This document shows positions 6,594 to 14,784 of a stretch of 44,338 nt of DNA, one piece after another; position 1 is the first letter of the stretch; each line of letters starts with the position of its first letter. Below the pieces are notes generated by a model, which was given only the letters and a program-made list of their open reading frames with translations, did no database searches and was not told the DNA's origin. Origin of the DNA: CAG-841 sp963656825 (lineage in GTDB: Bacteria; Bacillota; Clostridia; Oscillospirales; CAG-272); the NCBI GenBank assembly GCA_963656825.1, contig CAVKJG010000012.1, positions 1 through 44,338 of the forward strand, in the 5' to 3' direction. Made by a program: the position numbers and the translations under genes.

Positions 6594-9023
6594 TTACGAA
6601 CGGATCGTTACGCCGAGCTTGTGCTCAAGCGCACCGAGTATTTTTTTGGTGGCTTTGTCCGCTTCCTCAACGGTCAGCGTGTGATCGCCGGAACGGAGCA
6701 TTACGGAAAAGCTTACGCTCTTTTTGCCTTCGGGAAGCTGACTTCCTCTGTAAATATCGAAAAGCGCGATGCTTTCGAGAATTTTTACGCCGCAGGAGGA
6801 CATCGCCTCTTCAAGCGTGCCGACCTCAACATCCTCGTCGCAGACAAGCGAAAAGTCGCGGCTGACAGCGGGGAATTTGGGCAGAGGCTTGTAGCTCTTT
6901 TCAAGATTTGCGTGCTCCCATATATATCCGAGATCAAGCTCCGCAACATAAACGGGACACGAGAACGTATAATTTTCAAGCGTTACGGGGTGGATTTCGC
7001 CGAATATACCGAGATTTGTTCCGTCCGGAAGAACGATGCCTGCACAGCGTCCGGGGTGGAAGGTCGGGTTATCGGAAACCGCAACATATTTTGCGTTGTC
7101 AATTCCCGCATAGCGGAGGATTTCTTCGCAAATTCCCTTTATGCGGGAGAACGAGCCTGCGCCGTAAAATCCTGCCGTGACCTTGATTCTTTCGTCGGGG
7201 AGAGAGCCTTCGAGACCGTGAATGTTTGTCACAATTCCCTCTCTGGGAATGAAAACCTTAGCCATTTCAAAAAGCGAAGCCGCGGGATTTGACCTGTTGT
7301 AGTTGAGCTCAAGCGTTTCGAGCATCGACGGGATAGACGTTGTGCGGAGAGTTTTTGTATCTTCGCCGAACGGGTTTGATATTTCAACCGATTTTCTTCT
7401 CGGGTCGTCCTCCGCCATTCCCGATTTTGTATAAATTCTTGCGGGAATAAAGGTAAACGTGCATATTTCGTCAAGTCCGAGCGCGCAGAGATGATCGGAA
7501 AGTCCCTCGCGGAACTTGACGTCCTTTGGAAGTCCGCCCTGAGTCATCTGCGCAACGATAGAGCTTGAAGCTATTTCGTTGTAGCCGTAAATACGGACAA
7601 CCTCCTCCGCCACGTCGTTCATACAGCGGACGTCGTCGCGGAAGGACGGAACTATAACCTTTCCGTCCCCGATTTCAAAGCAAAGCGAACGGAGGATATC
7701 CTTCATGCTGTCGGGAGAAAGGGATATACCAAGGAAACGGTTTATTTTTTCCGGCTCAAAAGGAACGGTGTAGACTGGCTTTTTTTCGGGATAAACGTCT
7801 ATTGCGCCGCCTACAACCTCGCCCGCGCCGAGAAGCTCGACAAGCTCGCAGGCGCGCTGAAGAGCGGGCATACAGTTTTCGCAGTCAAGACCCTTTTCAA
7901 AGCGCGCGGAGCTTTCGGTTCTCATACCGAGCTTTTTCGCCGTGATACGGACGGAAGCGCCGTCAAAGCAGGCGGATTCAAATACAACCGTTGCCGTTGA
8001 GCTTGTGATTTCGCTGTTTTCGCCGCCCATAACGCCGGCAATGCCGACGGGGCGATCCTTGTCGGCAATGACAAGCATATCGGGAGTAAGCGCTCTTTCC
8101 TGACCGTCAAGCGTGCGGAAGATTTCTCCGTCGCCCGCTTCGCGGACAACTATACGGTTTCCGTCAAGGCAGGAATAATCAAACGCGTGCATCGGCTGAC
8201 CGTATTCTATCATAACGTAGTTTGTGATATCTACGATGTTGTTTATCGGTCTTACGCCTGCTGTGCGCAGACGCATACGAAGCCACAGCGGTGAGGGAGC
8301 TATTTTTACGTTTTTAACGACTCTTGCACAGTAACGTGAGCATTTTTTGCTGTCAACCGATACGCTTACATAGTCGCGCACGTCGCCCTCCGAGCCTTTT
8401 ACCTTCGGAGCGGGAATGTTTGCCGGACGCCTGAAGGTTGCCGCGGCTTCCCTTGCCAGACCTATTACGGAAAGACAGTCGGGACGGTTGGGCGTTATTT
8501 CAAATTCGACAGCCGTATCGTTCATATGAAGAACATCGGTTATATCGTCACCGGGCTTGCAGGGATAATTTTCGTTGAGAATGAGAATTCCGTCCGTCGG
8601 AGCGCCGGGCATATCGTGAAGATCAAGCCCGAGCTCTTCTATCGAGCAGAACATTCCCTCGCTTACCGCGCCGCGAAGCTTGCCTGTTTTTATTTCAACG
8701 CCGTGGGCAAGCTTTGCAACGACTTTTTCTCCCGAGGGAGAAATTGCAACGGGAACAAGCGCCCCCTCGAATACGTTTTTGGCGGCTGTCACTATCTGAA
8801 GATTTCTGCCGCCGATATCGACCTGACAGATAACGAGCCTTTCGGCGTCGGGGTGCTGTTCGATTTTCGTTATAAGTCCGACGCGGACGTTTTCGATTTC
8901 TTTTCCGAGCTGCTCATAGGTTTCAACCTTTGAGCCGGAAACCGTCATATCCTCGCAGAAGGTTTTTATGTCTATATCGCTTACGTCGATGAAATCGCGG
9001 AGCCAATTGAGTGAAAGTATCAT
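6594..9023 (-). CDS. pheT: Phenylalanine-tRNA ligase beta subunit
   Basis: The 809-residue protein is the beta chain of the alpha2-beta2 phenylalanyl-tRNA synthetase. It has the expected domain order: an N-terminal tRNA-binding OB domain (residues about 40-150, with HPDAERLVICQVD), the B3/B4 editing region (with VEFEITPNRPDCLSVIGLARE and YVMIEYGQPMHAFDYSCLDG), the B5 domain, a catalytic-like core (FRDDVRCMNDVAEEVVRIYGYNEI), and a C-terminal FDX-ACB anticodon-binding domain (PKFPAVSRDFSLVCDEDV). The length is normal. It starts 17 bases after pheS on the same transcript, and the T-box upstream of pheS should set its level according to tRNA-Phe charging. Confidence 0.97.
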   Translation of the reverse strand: MILSLNWLRDFIDVSDIDIKTFCEDMTVSGSKVETYEQLGKEIENVRVGLITKIEQHPDAERLVICQVDIGGRNLQIVTAAKNVFEGALVPVAISPSGEKVVAKLAHGVEIKTGKLRGAVSEGMFCSIEELGLDLHDMPGAPTDGILILNENYPCKPGDDITDVLHMNDTAVEFEITPNRPDCLSVIGLAREAAATFRRPANIPAPKVKGSEGDVRDYVSVSVDSKKCSRYCARVVKNVKIAPSPLWLRMRLRTAGVRPINNIVDITNYVMIEYGQPMHAFDYSCLDGNRIVVREAGDGEIFRTLDGQERALTPDMLVIADKDRPVGIAGVMGGENSEITSSTATVVFESACFDGASVRITAKKLGMRTESSARFEKGLDCENCMPALQRACELVELLGAGEVVGGAIDVYPEKKPVYTVPFEPEKINRFLGISLSPDSMKDILRSLCFEIGDGKVIVPSFRDDVRCMNDVAEEVVRIYGYNEIASSSIVAQMTQGGLPKDVKFREGLSDHLCALGLDEICTFTFIPARIYTKSGMAEDDPRRKSVEISNPFGEDTKTLRTTSIPSMLETLELNYNRSNPAASLFEMAKVFIPREGIVTNIHGLEGSLPDERIKVTAGFYGAGSFSRIKGICEEILRYAGIDNAKYVAVSDNPTFHPGRCAGIVLPDGTNLGIFGEIHPVTLENYTFSCPVYVAELDLGYIWEHANLEKSYKPLPKFPAVSRDFSLVCDEDVEVGTLEEAMSSCGVKILESIALFDIYRGSQLPEGKKSVSFSVMLRSGDHTLTVEEADKATKKILGALEHKLGVTIRS

Positions 9024-9040
9024 CTGTTAAATCCTCCTTA

Positions 9041-10051
9041 TCAGAATTGAGAAAGGAATCTCACGTCGTTTTCGTAGAGCATACGCATATCGTCTATGCC
9101 GAGCCGGCAGAGAGCAACTCTTTCAATGCCCATTCCGAAAGCGAAGCCGGAATAAATCTCGGGGTCTATGCCGCAGTTTGAAAGCACGAACGGATGCACC
9201 ATTCCCGCGCCGAGAATTTCAATCCAGCCCTCGCCCTTGCACAGACGGCAGCCCTTGCCGCCGCATTCCCAGCAGGAAACATCGACCTCTGCGGAAGGCT
9301 CCGTGAACGGGAAATGATGCGGACGGAAACGGATTTTCGTGTCCTCACCGAACATTTTCTTTGCGAAAAGCTCAAGCACGCCTTTGAGATCGCCCATTGT
9401 TATTCCCTTGTCAACGACAAGTCCCTCGCACTGATGGAATATCGGCGAATGGGTTGCGTCGGCGGGGTCGGCGCGGTAAACTCTTCCGGGAGAGATAACT
9501 CTTATCGGGGGCTTTGTGTTTTCCATCGTTCTTACCTGAACGGGAGAGGTCTGCGAACGGAGCAGAATGTTGTCGGTTATATAGAATGTGTCCTGCGTAT
9601 CGCGCGCCGGATGATTTTTCGGCAGATTGAGCGCTTCAAAGTTGTAGTAATCGTATTCCACCTCGGGACCTTCGACAACCGAGAAGCCCATTCCTATGAA
9701 TATTTCGCGTATAAGCGCTTCTGTCTGCGCCAGCGGATGACGCTTTCCGATTGAAAGGTCGTCGCCGGGAACGGTAACGTCGATTTTTTCAGATTTCAGC
9801 TTGGCTTCAAGTGCGGCTTTCTTTTCGCGCTCCGCCTTTTCGGCGATCGCCGCTTCGATTTTTTCTCTTACTTCGTTTACAAGCTGCCCCATTTTCGGTC
9901 TGTCCTCGGGAGCGACCGCGCCCATTCCGCGAAGCACGGAGGTAAGCTCGCCCTTTTTACCGAGAAAACGGATTCTGATAGATTCCGAGCTTTCGTCGCC
10001 GCTAAGCGCGGAAAGCGCGTCCTGCCTGATTTTTTCAAGTAGTTCTTTCAT
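9041..10051 (-). CDS. pheS: Phenylalanine-tRNA ligase alpha subunit
   Basis: This is the catalytic subunit of phenylalanyl-tRNA synthetase, 336 residues. It has an N-terminal coiled-coil arm (residues about 1-90) and class II motifs: motif 1 around HPLAQTEALIREIFIGMGF, motif 2 in VISPGRVYRADPADATHSPIFHQCEG, and motif 3 in GFAFGMGIERVALCRLGIDDMR. The Cys-rich insert CWECGGKGCRLCKGEGW is a normal feature of bacterial PheS. The start is set at 10051 (MKELLEK) because AAAGGAC lies just upstream; an in-frame extension to 10108 would run into the T-box terminator. It is the first gene of pheS-pheT-phosphoribosyltransferase. Confidence 0.97.
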   Translation of the reverse strand: MKELLEKIRQDALSALSGDESSESIRIRFLGKKGELTSVLRGMGAVAPEDRPKMGQLVNEVREKIEAAIAEKAEREKKAALEAKLKSEKIDVTVPGDDLSIGKRHPLAQTEALIREIFIGMGFSVVEGPEVEYDYYNFEALNLPKNHPARDTQDTFYITDNILLRSQTSPVQVRTMENTKPPIRVISPGRVYRADPADATHSPIFHQCEGLVVDKGITMGDLKGVLELFAKKMFGEDTKIRFRPHHFPFTEPSAEVDVSCWECGGKGCRLCKGEGWIEILGAGMVHPFVLSNCGIDPEIYSGFAFGMGIERVALCRLGIDDMRMLYENDVRFLSQF

Positions 10052-10082
10052 ATAAAAAGTCCTTTCAAAATATTTACGTTTG

Positions 10083-10122
10083 CAAAAAAAATAAGCTCCG
10101 CCCCACAAAAAAGGGACGAAGC
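10083..10122 (-). terminator. Conditional terminator of the pheS T-box
   Basis: On the minus strand GCTTCGTCCC (10113-10122) pairs with GGGGCGGAGC (10095-10104) over ten base pairs, two of them G-U. A run of Ts follows. It competes with the T-box antiterminator. Confidence 0.88.
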
Positions 10123-10345
10123 GACAAGCTCCGCGGTACCACCCACGATTTCCGCCTTTCCGGCGGACGCTTTAATAAGTCCTTTAACGGTGACAAGCCG
10201 TTTCCCGCTACTTTTTGTTTTCACGGAAAAAGCTCCGAAGCGAAAGGCAGAATCTGCGTCGCGGTGCGCCGCTTTCAGCCTCGTCGGACACTCTCTGTAA
10301 CCGTTTATACGCAAAAAGCCGCTTCATCACAGCCTTTTATAATGA
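10083..10345 (-). promoter_or_regulatory. T-box riboswitch (tRNA-Phe sensing) upstream of pheS
   Basis: On the minus strand the T-box element GGGTGGTACCGCGG occupies 10131-10144. Its UGGU bulge can pair with the ACCA end of uncharged tRNA, whose discriminator A fits tRNA-Phe. Upstream lie the stem I landmarks AGAGAG and GCTGAAAG. UUC triplets, the expected Phe specifier, occur on the 3' side of stem I, but I could not fix which one is the specifier. The terminator stem (GCTTCGTCCC with GGGGCGGAGC, 10095-10122) and its T-run follow. Uncharged tRNA-Phe should favour read-through into pheST. Confidence 0.93.
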
Positions 10346-10358
10346 TATTTACCTTATC

Positions 10359-10386
10359 AGTATACCACAAAAATCCCACAATTCAA
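10359..10386 (-). promoter_or_regulatory. Putative promoter of pheST
   Basis: On the minus strand TTGAAT (10381-10386) and TATACT (10359-10364) are 16 bases apart, shortly before the first T-box stem. Confidence 0.75.
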
Positions 10387-10439
10387 GGTTTTCGTGAAAA
10401 AAACCGCCTTTTTTCGGTGTTTTATGTCTGTAATGCAGT

Positions 10440-10478
10440 AAAAAGTGTATCTTCCCCGCTTTTGCGGAGAAGATACAC
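10440..10478 (-). terminator. Intrinsic terminator after the parAB-serS operon
   Basis: On the minus strand a 15-bp stem (10445-10459 with 10464-10478, one G-U pair) has loop AAAA and is followed by TTTTT. It lies just after the stop of the small membrane protein gene. Confidence 0.92.
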
Positions 10479-10486
10479 GCTGATTT

Positions 10487-10978
10487 TCAGTTGAGTGAGA
10501 TATACGTTATTATAACGCCTGCAATTATTATTGCCACTGTTCCCAGCACTATCGAAAGCACGCCGTGCTCCTCTTCCCCGTACTGCTTTTCCGCGCGGAA
10601 AAGCATATCCTCCGGAATATAGAAGCGCGTGCTTTCGTCAATCGTCACGGAGCGTTTCTTTTTGCCGCTTCCCTGCGGAGGCTCGCTTTTCCCTGCGATA
10701 AATATAATTCTCTGCAGCGCGGCGGAACGTTTATAGTGCGATATCGCGCTGACGTTATGCTCCTGTTCTATCTCGGCCAAGGTTTTTGCCGTTTCCTGTG
10801 ATGTCGCGCCCGACGAAATTATCGCGCGGACAAGCGCGCCTACAATTTTCTTGTTGTAGAAAATGATTATCCACGATATTATAACCCCGAAGATGAGCGT
10901 CCATAAAACAAACTGAAAGGAGAGCTTTCCGCCGTCGGACGTCCTTACCGAGTCAAATAATTCCGAAAAGCCGCCCAT
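10487..10978 (-). CDS. Hypothetical membrane protein with two TM segments
   Basis: I do not recognise this 163-residue protein. It has a hydrophobic segment at residues about 20-42 (FVLWTLIFGVIISWIIIFY) and a second at the C-terminus (about 139-160, SIVLGTVAIIIAGVIITYI). A charged cytoplasmic-type middle region lies between them, with KKKRSVTIDESTRFYIPEDMLFRAEKQYGEEEHG. Its ATG begins one base after the serS stop (TGA-T-ATG), so it is translationally coupled to serS and is the last gene before a strong terminator. The RFYIPE segment might be a small structured motif, but no function can be assigned. Confidence 0.8.
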   Translation of the reverse strand: MGGFSELFDSVRTSDGGKLSFQFVLWTLIFGVIISWIIIFYNKKIVGALVRAIISSGATSQETAKTLAEIEQEHNVSAISHYKRSAALQRIIFIAGKSEPPQGSGKKKRSVTIDESTRFYIPEDMLFRAEKQYGEEEHGVLSIVLGTVAIIIAGVIITYISLN

Positions 10979-10979
10979 A

Positions 10980-12260
10980 TCAGCCTATTCTGTCTGTTCC
11001 CACATACTTGCGGAGAACTTCGGGAACGGTTACGCTGCCGTCGGCATTCTGGTTCTGTTCGACAAGCGCGGGAAGAATACGGCTTGTTGCAAGTCCCGAG
11101 CCGTTGAGCGTATGGCAGAATTCTATTCTTCCGCTGTCCTCGCGTTTGAAGCGGATAGCTCCGCGACGCGCCTGATAGTCGCGTGCATTTGAAACGGAGC
11201 TTACTTCTTTGTAGCCGTTCATCGAGGGTATCTGGATTTCTATATCATATGTGCGCGCCATTGACGCCGAGCAGTCGCCTGCCGCAAGCTTTACCGTGCG
11301 GAAATGGAAGCCGAGTCCTTTTACAAGCCCCTCCGCGCAGGAAACAAGCTCCTCAAAAGCTCTGTCGCTGTCTTCGGGAAGCGTGTACTGAACCATTTCA
11401 ACCTTGTTGAACTGGTGTCCGCGAACCATTCCGCGCTCGTCTGCGCGATAGCTGCCTGCTTCTCTGCGGAAGCACGGCGTGTAGCTGATATATTTTTTGG
11501 GAAGCTCGGATTCTTTCAGAATTTCGTCACGATGGAGCGAAACAAGGGCGGTTTCGGCTGTGGGGAGCATAAAACGACGGCGTTCGTCCTCGGCGACGTC
11601 GAGCCAGTAAACCTCATCTTCAAACTTCGGGAACTGACCTGCCGTAAGACCGCATTCGTAACCGAGCATATGCGGCACAAGAACAAGCTCAAAGCCATTG
11701 CTGAGATGTGTGTCGATAAAGTAGTTAAGGAGCGCCCATTCAAGTCTTGCGCCCATTCCGCGATATATCCAGAAGCCGTTTCCGGAGAGCTTTACGCCGC
11801 GCGGATAGTCGATAAGTCCGAGGCTTGTGCAGAGATCGACGTGATTTTTCGGCTCGAAGTCGAATTTTCTCGGCTCGCCGAAGTAATAAAGGGGCTGATT
11901 GTTTTCTTTTCCGCCGGGAACAACGTCGGGATCGGGCAGGTTCGGGAACGAAAGCATAATAGAATTGTATTCCGTTTCAACCTGTTTGAGCTCTTCCTCC
12001 TGCTCCTTTACCTTTGCGCCGAGCTCCTTCATCTGAGCAAATATCGGCGTGCAGTCCTTTCCCTCTTTTTTGTAGACGGGAACAAGCTTTGTGGTTTTGT
12101 TCTGCTCCGCTTTGAGCGTTTCGCTGGACGCGATAAGCTCGCGGCGCTTTGCGTCAAGCTCTATAACGCGGTAAATGTCGGCTTCGGCTTCCTTGCCCTT
12201 TGCGCGAAGACGGTCTATAACGTTCTGCGGATTTTCCTTTATAAGTCTGATATCAAGCAT
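10980..12260 (-). CDS. serS: Serine-tRNA ligase
   Basis: The 426-residue protein is a class II synthetase that charges tRNA-Ser and tRNA-Sec. The N-terminal antiparallel coiled-coil arm that grips the long variable arm of tRNA-Ser spans residues about 1-110. The catalytic domain shows motif 2 (TPCFRREAGSYRADERGMVRGHQFNKVE) and motif 3 (LNGSGLATSRILPALVEQNQ). It lies 22 bases downstream of parB with no T-box or separate promoter that I can see, so it is likely transcribed from the parA promoter. Length and motifs are ordinary. Confidence 0.97.
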   Translation of the reverse strand: MLDIRLIKENPQNVIDRLRAKGKEAEADIYRVIELDAKRRELIASSETLKAEQNKTTKLVPVYKKEGKDCTPIFAQMKELGAKVKEQEEELKQVETEYNSIMLSFPNLPDPDVVPGGKENNQPLYYFGEPRKFDFEPKNHVDLCTSLGLIDYPRGVKLSGNGFWIYRGMGARLEWALLNYFIDTHLSNGFELVLVPHMLGYECGLTAGQFPKFEDEVYWLDVAEDERRRFMLPTAETALVSLHRDEILKESELPKKYISYTPCFRREAGSYRADERGMVRGHQFNKVEMVQYTLPEDSDRAFEELVSCAEGLVKGLGFHFRTVKLAAGDCSASMARTYDIEIQIPSMNGYKEVSSVSNARDYQARRGAIRFKREDSGRIEFCHTLNGSGLATSRILPALVEQNQNADGSVTVPEVLRKYVGTDRIG

Positions 12261-12282
12261 TTTATCTGTATCCTTTCTTTAA

Positions 12283-13149
12283 TTAAAGAGAATTTACGAA
12301 ATCATCGCCGCAAAGCAGACGAAGCACGGCTTCAAGGTCATTGTTGTCCGAAAAGCCTATCGTTATACTGCTTTTTGCGCCGTTTTGTTTAATTTTCACT
12401 GTTCTGCCAATTTTATCCTGAATGGCTGTTTCAAGCGCTCTTGTGTAATCTATCGGCGGAAGCTCCTTTTCGGGCTTGGGCGGAGCGCAGAGCTGTTTTA
12501 CAAGCTTTTCCGTTTCTCTTACGGAAAGCTCGCCGTCAACTACCTTCTGCGCGGCTTCCGAAAGCTTTTTTGCGTCCTTTATTCCCAGAAGCACTTTTGC
12601 GTGACCTGCGGAAAGCTTTCCTGTCGCAAGCAATGCGAGCGCCGCGTCCGGAAGCTCAAGAAGTCTGAGAGAATTCGTTACGGAGCTACGGCTCTTCCCT
12701 ATCTGTCCGGCAACTTCCTCCTGCGTAAGTCCGTACTGCTCTATAAGTGCAGCATACGCCTGAGCCTCCTCCACGGGATTGAGATCCGAGCGCTGAATGT
12801 TTTCGACAAGCGCTATTTCCGCGGCTTTTTTATCGTCGGCGCTGATTATTATCACCGGAATTTCGGAAAGTCCCGCCATTCTTGCGGCGCGCCAACGTCT
12901 TTCTCCCGCGATGATAATATATCTGTCCCCTGCTTGTCTTACGGTTATCGGGGAAATTACCCCGTATTTTATTATGGAATCCGACAGGGCTTCGAGCTCT
13001 TCCTGCTGAAAAAGCTTTCGCGGCTGATTTTTGTTCGGCTCAACGTCGTTTATTCTCACCGAAGTGATGCTGTCGCCCGACGAATAGTCGCTGTCAACAA
13101 GAATGGCGTCAAGCCCTCTGCCGAGTCCCGTCAGCTTTGGTTTTGCCAT
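12283..13149 (-). CDS. parB: Chromosome partitioning protein ParB (Spo0J)
   Basis: This 288-residue ParB is a CTP-dependent DNA clamp that loads at parS and recruits SMC. The N-terminal CTP-binding domain carries YIIIAGERRWRAARMAGL and IALVENIQRSDLNPVEEA, both intact. The helix-turn-helix follows (YGLTQEEVAGQIGKSRSSVTNSLRLLELP, residues about 140-170), and then a C-terminal dimerisation domain ending LRLLCGDDFVNSL. It sits 14 bases downstream of parA. Two parS-like sites lie upstream of parA at 14039-14090 and are its likely targets. Confidence 0.96.
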   Translation of the reverse strand: MAKPKLTGLGRGLDAILVDSDYSSGDSITSVRINDVEPNKNQPRKLFQQEELEALSDSIIKYGVISPITVRQAGDRYIIIAGERRWRAARMAGLSEIPVIIISADDKKAAEIALVENIQRSDLNPVEEAQAYAALIEQYGLTQEEVAGQIGKSRSSVTNSLRLLELPDAALALLATGKLSAGHAKVLLGIKDAKKLSEAAQKVVDGELSVRETEKLVKQLCAPPKPEKELPPIDYTRALETAIQDKIGRTVKIKQNGAKSSITIGFSDNNDLEAVLRLLCGDDFVNSL

Positions 13150-13163
13150 ATGATCTCCCCTTT

Positions 13164-13925
13164 CTATGTTCTTTCGAGAAGCTCTTTCACGATATCGTCG
13201 TAAGCGGAGCTTCCCTTTGAATATTTATCATAATACTGTATCGGCATTCCGAAGCTCGGCGCTTCGCAAAGTCTTACATTGCGTGACACGGGCGTGGAAA
13301 ACAGCTTGTCCGCATAATGCTTTTTCAGCTCGTCGAGCACCTGCACGGATAAATTCAGCCTGCCGTTGTGCATGGTTATGAGAATTCCTGTGAGCGAAAG
13401 CTGCGGATTATACAGTCTTTTTACCTGTTTTACGGTTGAAAGTATCTGCGTGAGTCCTTCGAGCGAAAAATATTCGCATTGCATCGGCACGATAACGCCG
13501 TCGCTTGCCGTCAGCGCGTTTACAGTAAGCATTCCGAGCGAGGGCGGACAGTCTATAAAAATGTAATCAAAATCGTTTTTTACGCTTTCAAGAGCGTTTT
13601 TCAGCCTGAAAGCGCGGTTTTCGAGGTCGGCGAGCTCAAGCTCCGCCGCCGCGAGCGGCATGCTTGACGGAAGCACGGAAAGATTTTCAAAATCGGTTTT
13701 TATTATCGCGTCCTCCGCGCGCGCTCTGCCTATAAGTATATCATAGGTCGTCGCTCCCGTGCGCGATTTTCTTATTCCGACGCCGCTTGAGGCGTTGCCC
13801 TGAGGGTCGCAGTCGAGCAAAAGCGTCTTTTTGCCTTTGAGTCCGGTGCCTGCGGCGATATTTATGGCTGACGTTGTTTTTCCCACGCCGCCTTTCTGAT
13901 TTGCAAACGATATTATTTTCGCCAT
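13164..13925 (-). CDS. parA: Chromosome partitioning ATPase ParA (Soj)
   Basis: The 253-residue ATPase belongs to the ParA/MinD family that works with ParB in chromosome segregation and, in Bacillus, controls DnaA. The deviant Walker A motif KGGVGKTT is near residue 11, LLLDCDPQGN near residue 36, and the Walker B-like IFIDCPPSLG near residue 122. The C-terminal part has TPVSRNVRLCEAPSFGMPI. The start at 13925 has AAAGGAG upstream. A clear promoter (13962-13990) precedes it, and the tandem parS sites lie 49 to 105 bases upstream of the -35 box, so ParB spreading could influence its expression (inference). Confidence 0.96.
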   Translation of the reverse strand: MAKIISFANQKGGVGKTTSAINIAAGTGLKGKKTLLLDCDPQGNASSGVGIRKSRTGATTYDILIGRARAEDAIIKTDFENLSVLPSSMPLAAAELELADLENRAFRLKNALESVKNDFDYIFIDCPPSLGMLTVNALTASDGVIVPMQCEYFSLEGLTQILSTVKQVKRLYNPQLSLTGILITMHNGRLNLSVQVLDELKKHYADKLFSTPVSRNVRLCEAPSFGMPIQYYDKYSKGSSAYDDIVKELLERT

Positions 13926-13961
13926 AGGCGCTGCTCCTTTGCATTTTCGGGTAATGTAAAA

Positions 13962-13990
13962 ATTATATCACCGCGACGGCTTAAAGTCAA
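13962..13990 (-). promoter_or_regulatory. Promoter of parA-parB-serS
   Basis: On the minus strand TTGACT (13985-13990) and TATAAT (13962-13967) are separated by exactly 17 bases, just upstream of parA. Confidence 0.85.
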
Positions 13991-14038
13991 GTAAAATCGG
14001 GAAAAACATATGACGGACGAACGAGATAAAAAGAAAAA

Positions 14039-14054
14039 TGTTCCACGTGGAACG
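14039..14054. promoter_or_regulatory. parS site 1
   Basis: TGTTCCACGTGGAACG matches the parS palindrome (TGTTNCACGTGNAACA) except at the last base. It lies in the space between noc-like and parA, where ParB-bound parS sites are common. Confidence 0.9.
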
Positions 14055-14074
14055 TTGCGCTTTGTCTGCGCCGC

Positions 14075-14090
14075 GGTTCCACGTGGAACA
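14075..14090. promoter_or_regulatory. parS site 2
   Basis: GGTTCCACGTGGAACA matches the parS palindrome except at the first base. Its centre is 36 bases from that of site 1, and it is 14 bases from the end of the noc-like gene. Confidence 0.9.
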
Positions 14091-14103
14091 TTTCTGCCAT
14101 ACG

Positions 14104-14676
14104 CTATATAGGAGGAGATTTGGGTACGGTGATGATCAGAACGGTTTGCCCGTCGTCGTCCCGTGTTCCGCACGATACGGGAATTCCGCTTTGCTTCATC
14201 AAATCTACCGCGTGGTAGACGGAATTGAAGAAAAAACGGGGATCCTTTATCGCTATTTTGCTTTTGGGCGGCGGAGAGGCACCGCCCGAAGCGTTTACGG
14301 GGGTCGGGACGACGCACGGCTTTTCCGGCAGATCTTCCGATGCGCGGCGCTCCGGCAAGCGACGCGGATATTCTTCGGAAATTATGCACGGAAGCCGCTT
14401 CAGACCGGCAATAAGTGCGGCACGGAAGATTTTCTCACCCGAAATAAGCATAAACTTGTTTTTAAGTTCAGGTATTTCGGCGGCGGTTATCGGAAATCCG
14501 ATTCCGTGCCGTAAAAATCCCCGCGCGATGACGCAAAGCTCCGCATCGTCATATTTTCCCGGCTTTCGGAGGGGGTCGGGATAAATGTCGGAGAGCTTTA
14601 TAAGCCTTACGTCTCTTGCTTCGGAAGGGAGTTCCGCATTTGACGCAGCTTTCTTTTCGCGCGAAGGCTTGTCCAT
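14104..14676 (-). CDS. Noc-like ParB paralogue lacking the central HTH domain
   Basis: The 190-residue protein sits between rsmG and parA, exactly where noc (nucleoid occlusion factor) lies in Bacillus. Residues about 24-101 form a ParB-type N-domain (RLIKLSDIYPDP, HGIGFPIT, LISGEKIFRAALIAGLKRLP). A Pro/basic linker spans about 102-137. Residues 138-186 (KDPRFFFNSVYHAVDLMKQSGIPV ... LIITVPK) resemble the Noc C-terminal dimerisation domain. The stretch that should hold ENLQR-type residues and the helix-turn-helix, about 110 residues, is absent. The usual GERR motif reads GEKI. I chose the start at 14676 because GGAGGTGAT (14681-14689) is ideally spaced. It may be a shortened functional adaptor or a decaying gene; the frame is open and the ribosome site perfect. 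Confidence 0.8.
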   Translation of the reverse strand: MDKPSREKKAASNAELPSEARDVRLIKLSDIYPDPLRKPGKYDDAELCVIARGFLRHGIGFPITAAEIPELKNKFMLISGEKIFRAALIAGLKRLPCIISEEYPRRLPERRASEDLPEKPCVVPTPVNASGGASPPPKSKIAIKDPRFFFNSVYHAVDLMKQSGIPVSCGTRDDDGQTVLIITVPKSPPI

Positions 14677-14711
14677 TCGTATCACCTCCATATGCTGATA
14701 ATATCACGGAT

Positions 14712-14759
14712 AAAAACAAAAAACACGAAAAACACGCCGTCGAAGCGTTGTTTTTCGTG
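14712..14759 (-). terminator. Intrinsic terminator after rsmG
   Basis: On the minus strand the perfect stem CACGAAAAACA / TGTTTTTCGTG (14749-14759 with 14724-14734) is followed by TTTTTTGTTTTT. It closes the galK-to-rsmG operon and separates it from the noc-like gene. Confidence 0.9.
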
Positions 14760-14784
14760 CCGATATGTTGAAATGACCGCCGTA

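Noticed and set aside
10048..10314. Reading frame within the pheS leader
   Set aside because: It covers the T-box and its terminator, which explain the sequence fully.
13913..14389. Arg-rich reading frame across the parS region and parA start
   Set aside because: It overlaps the parA promoter, the parS sites and the noc-like gene in another frame; composition is that of a shadow frame.
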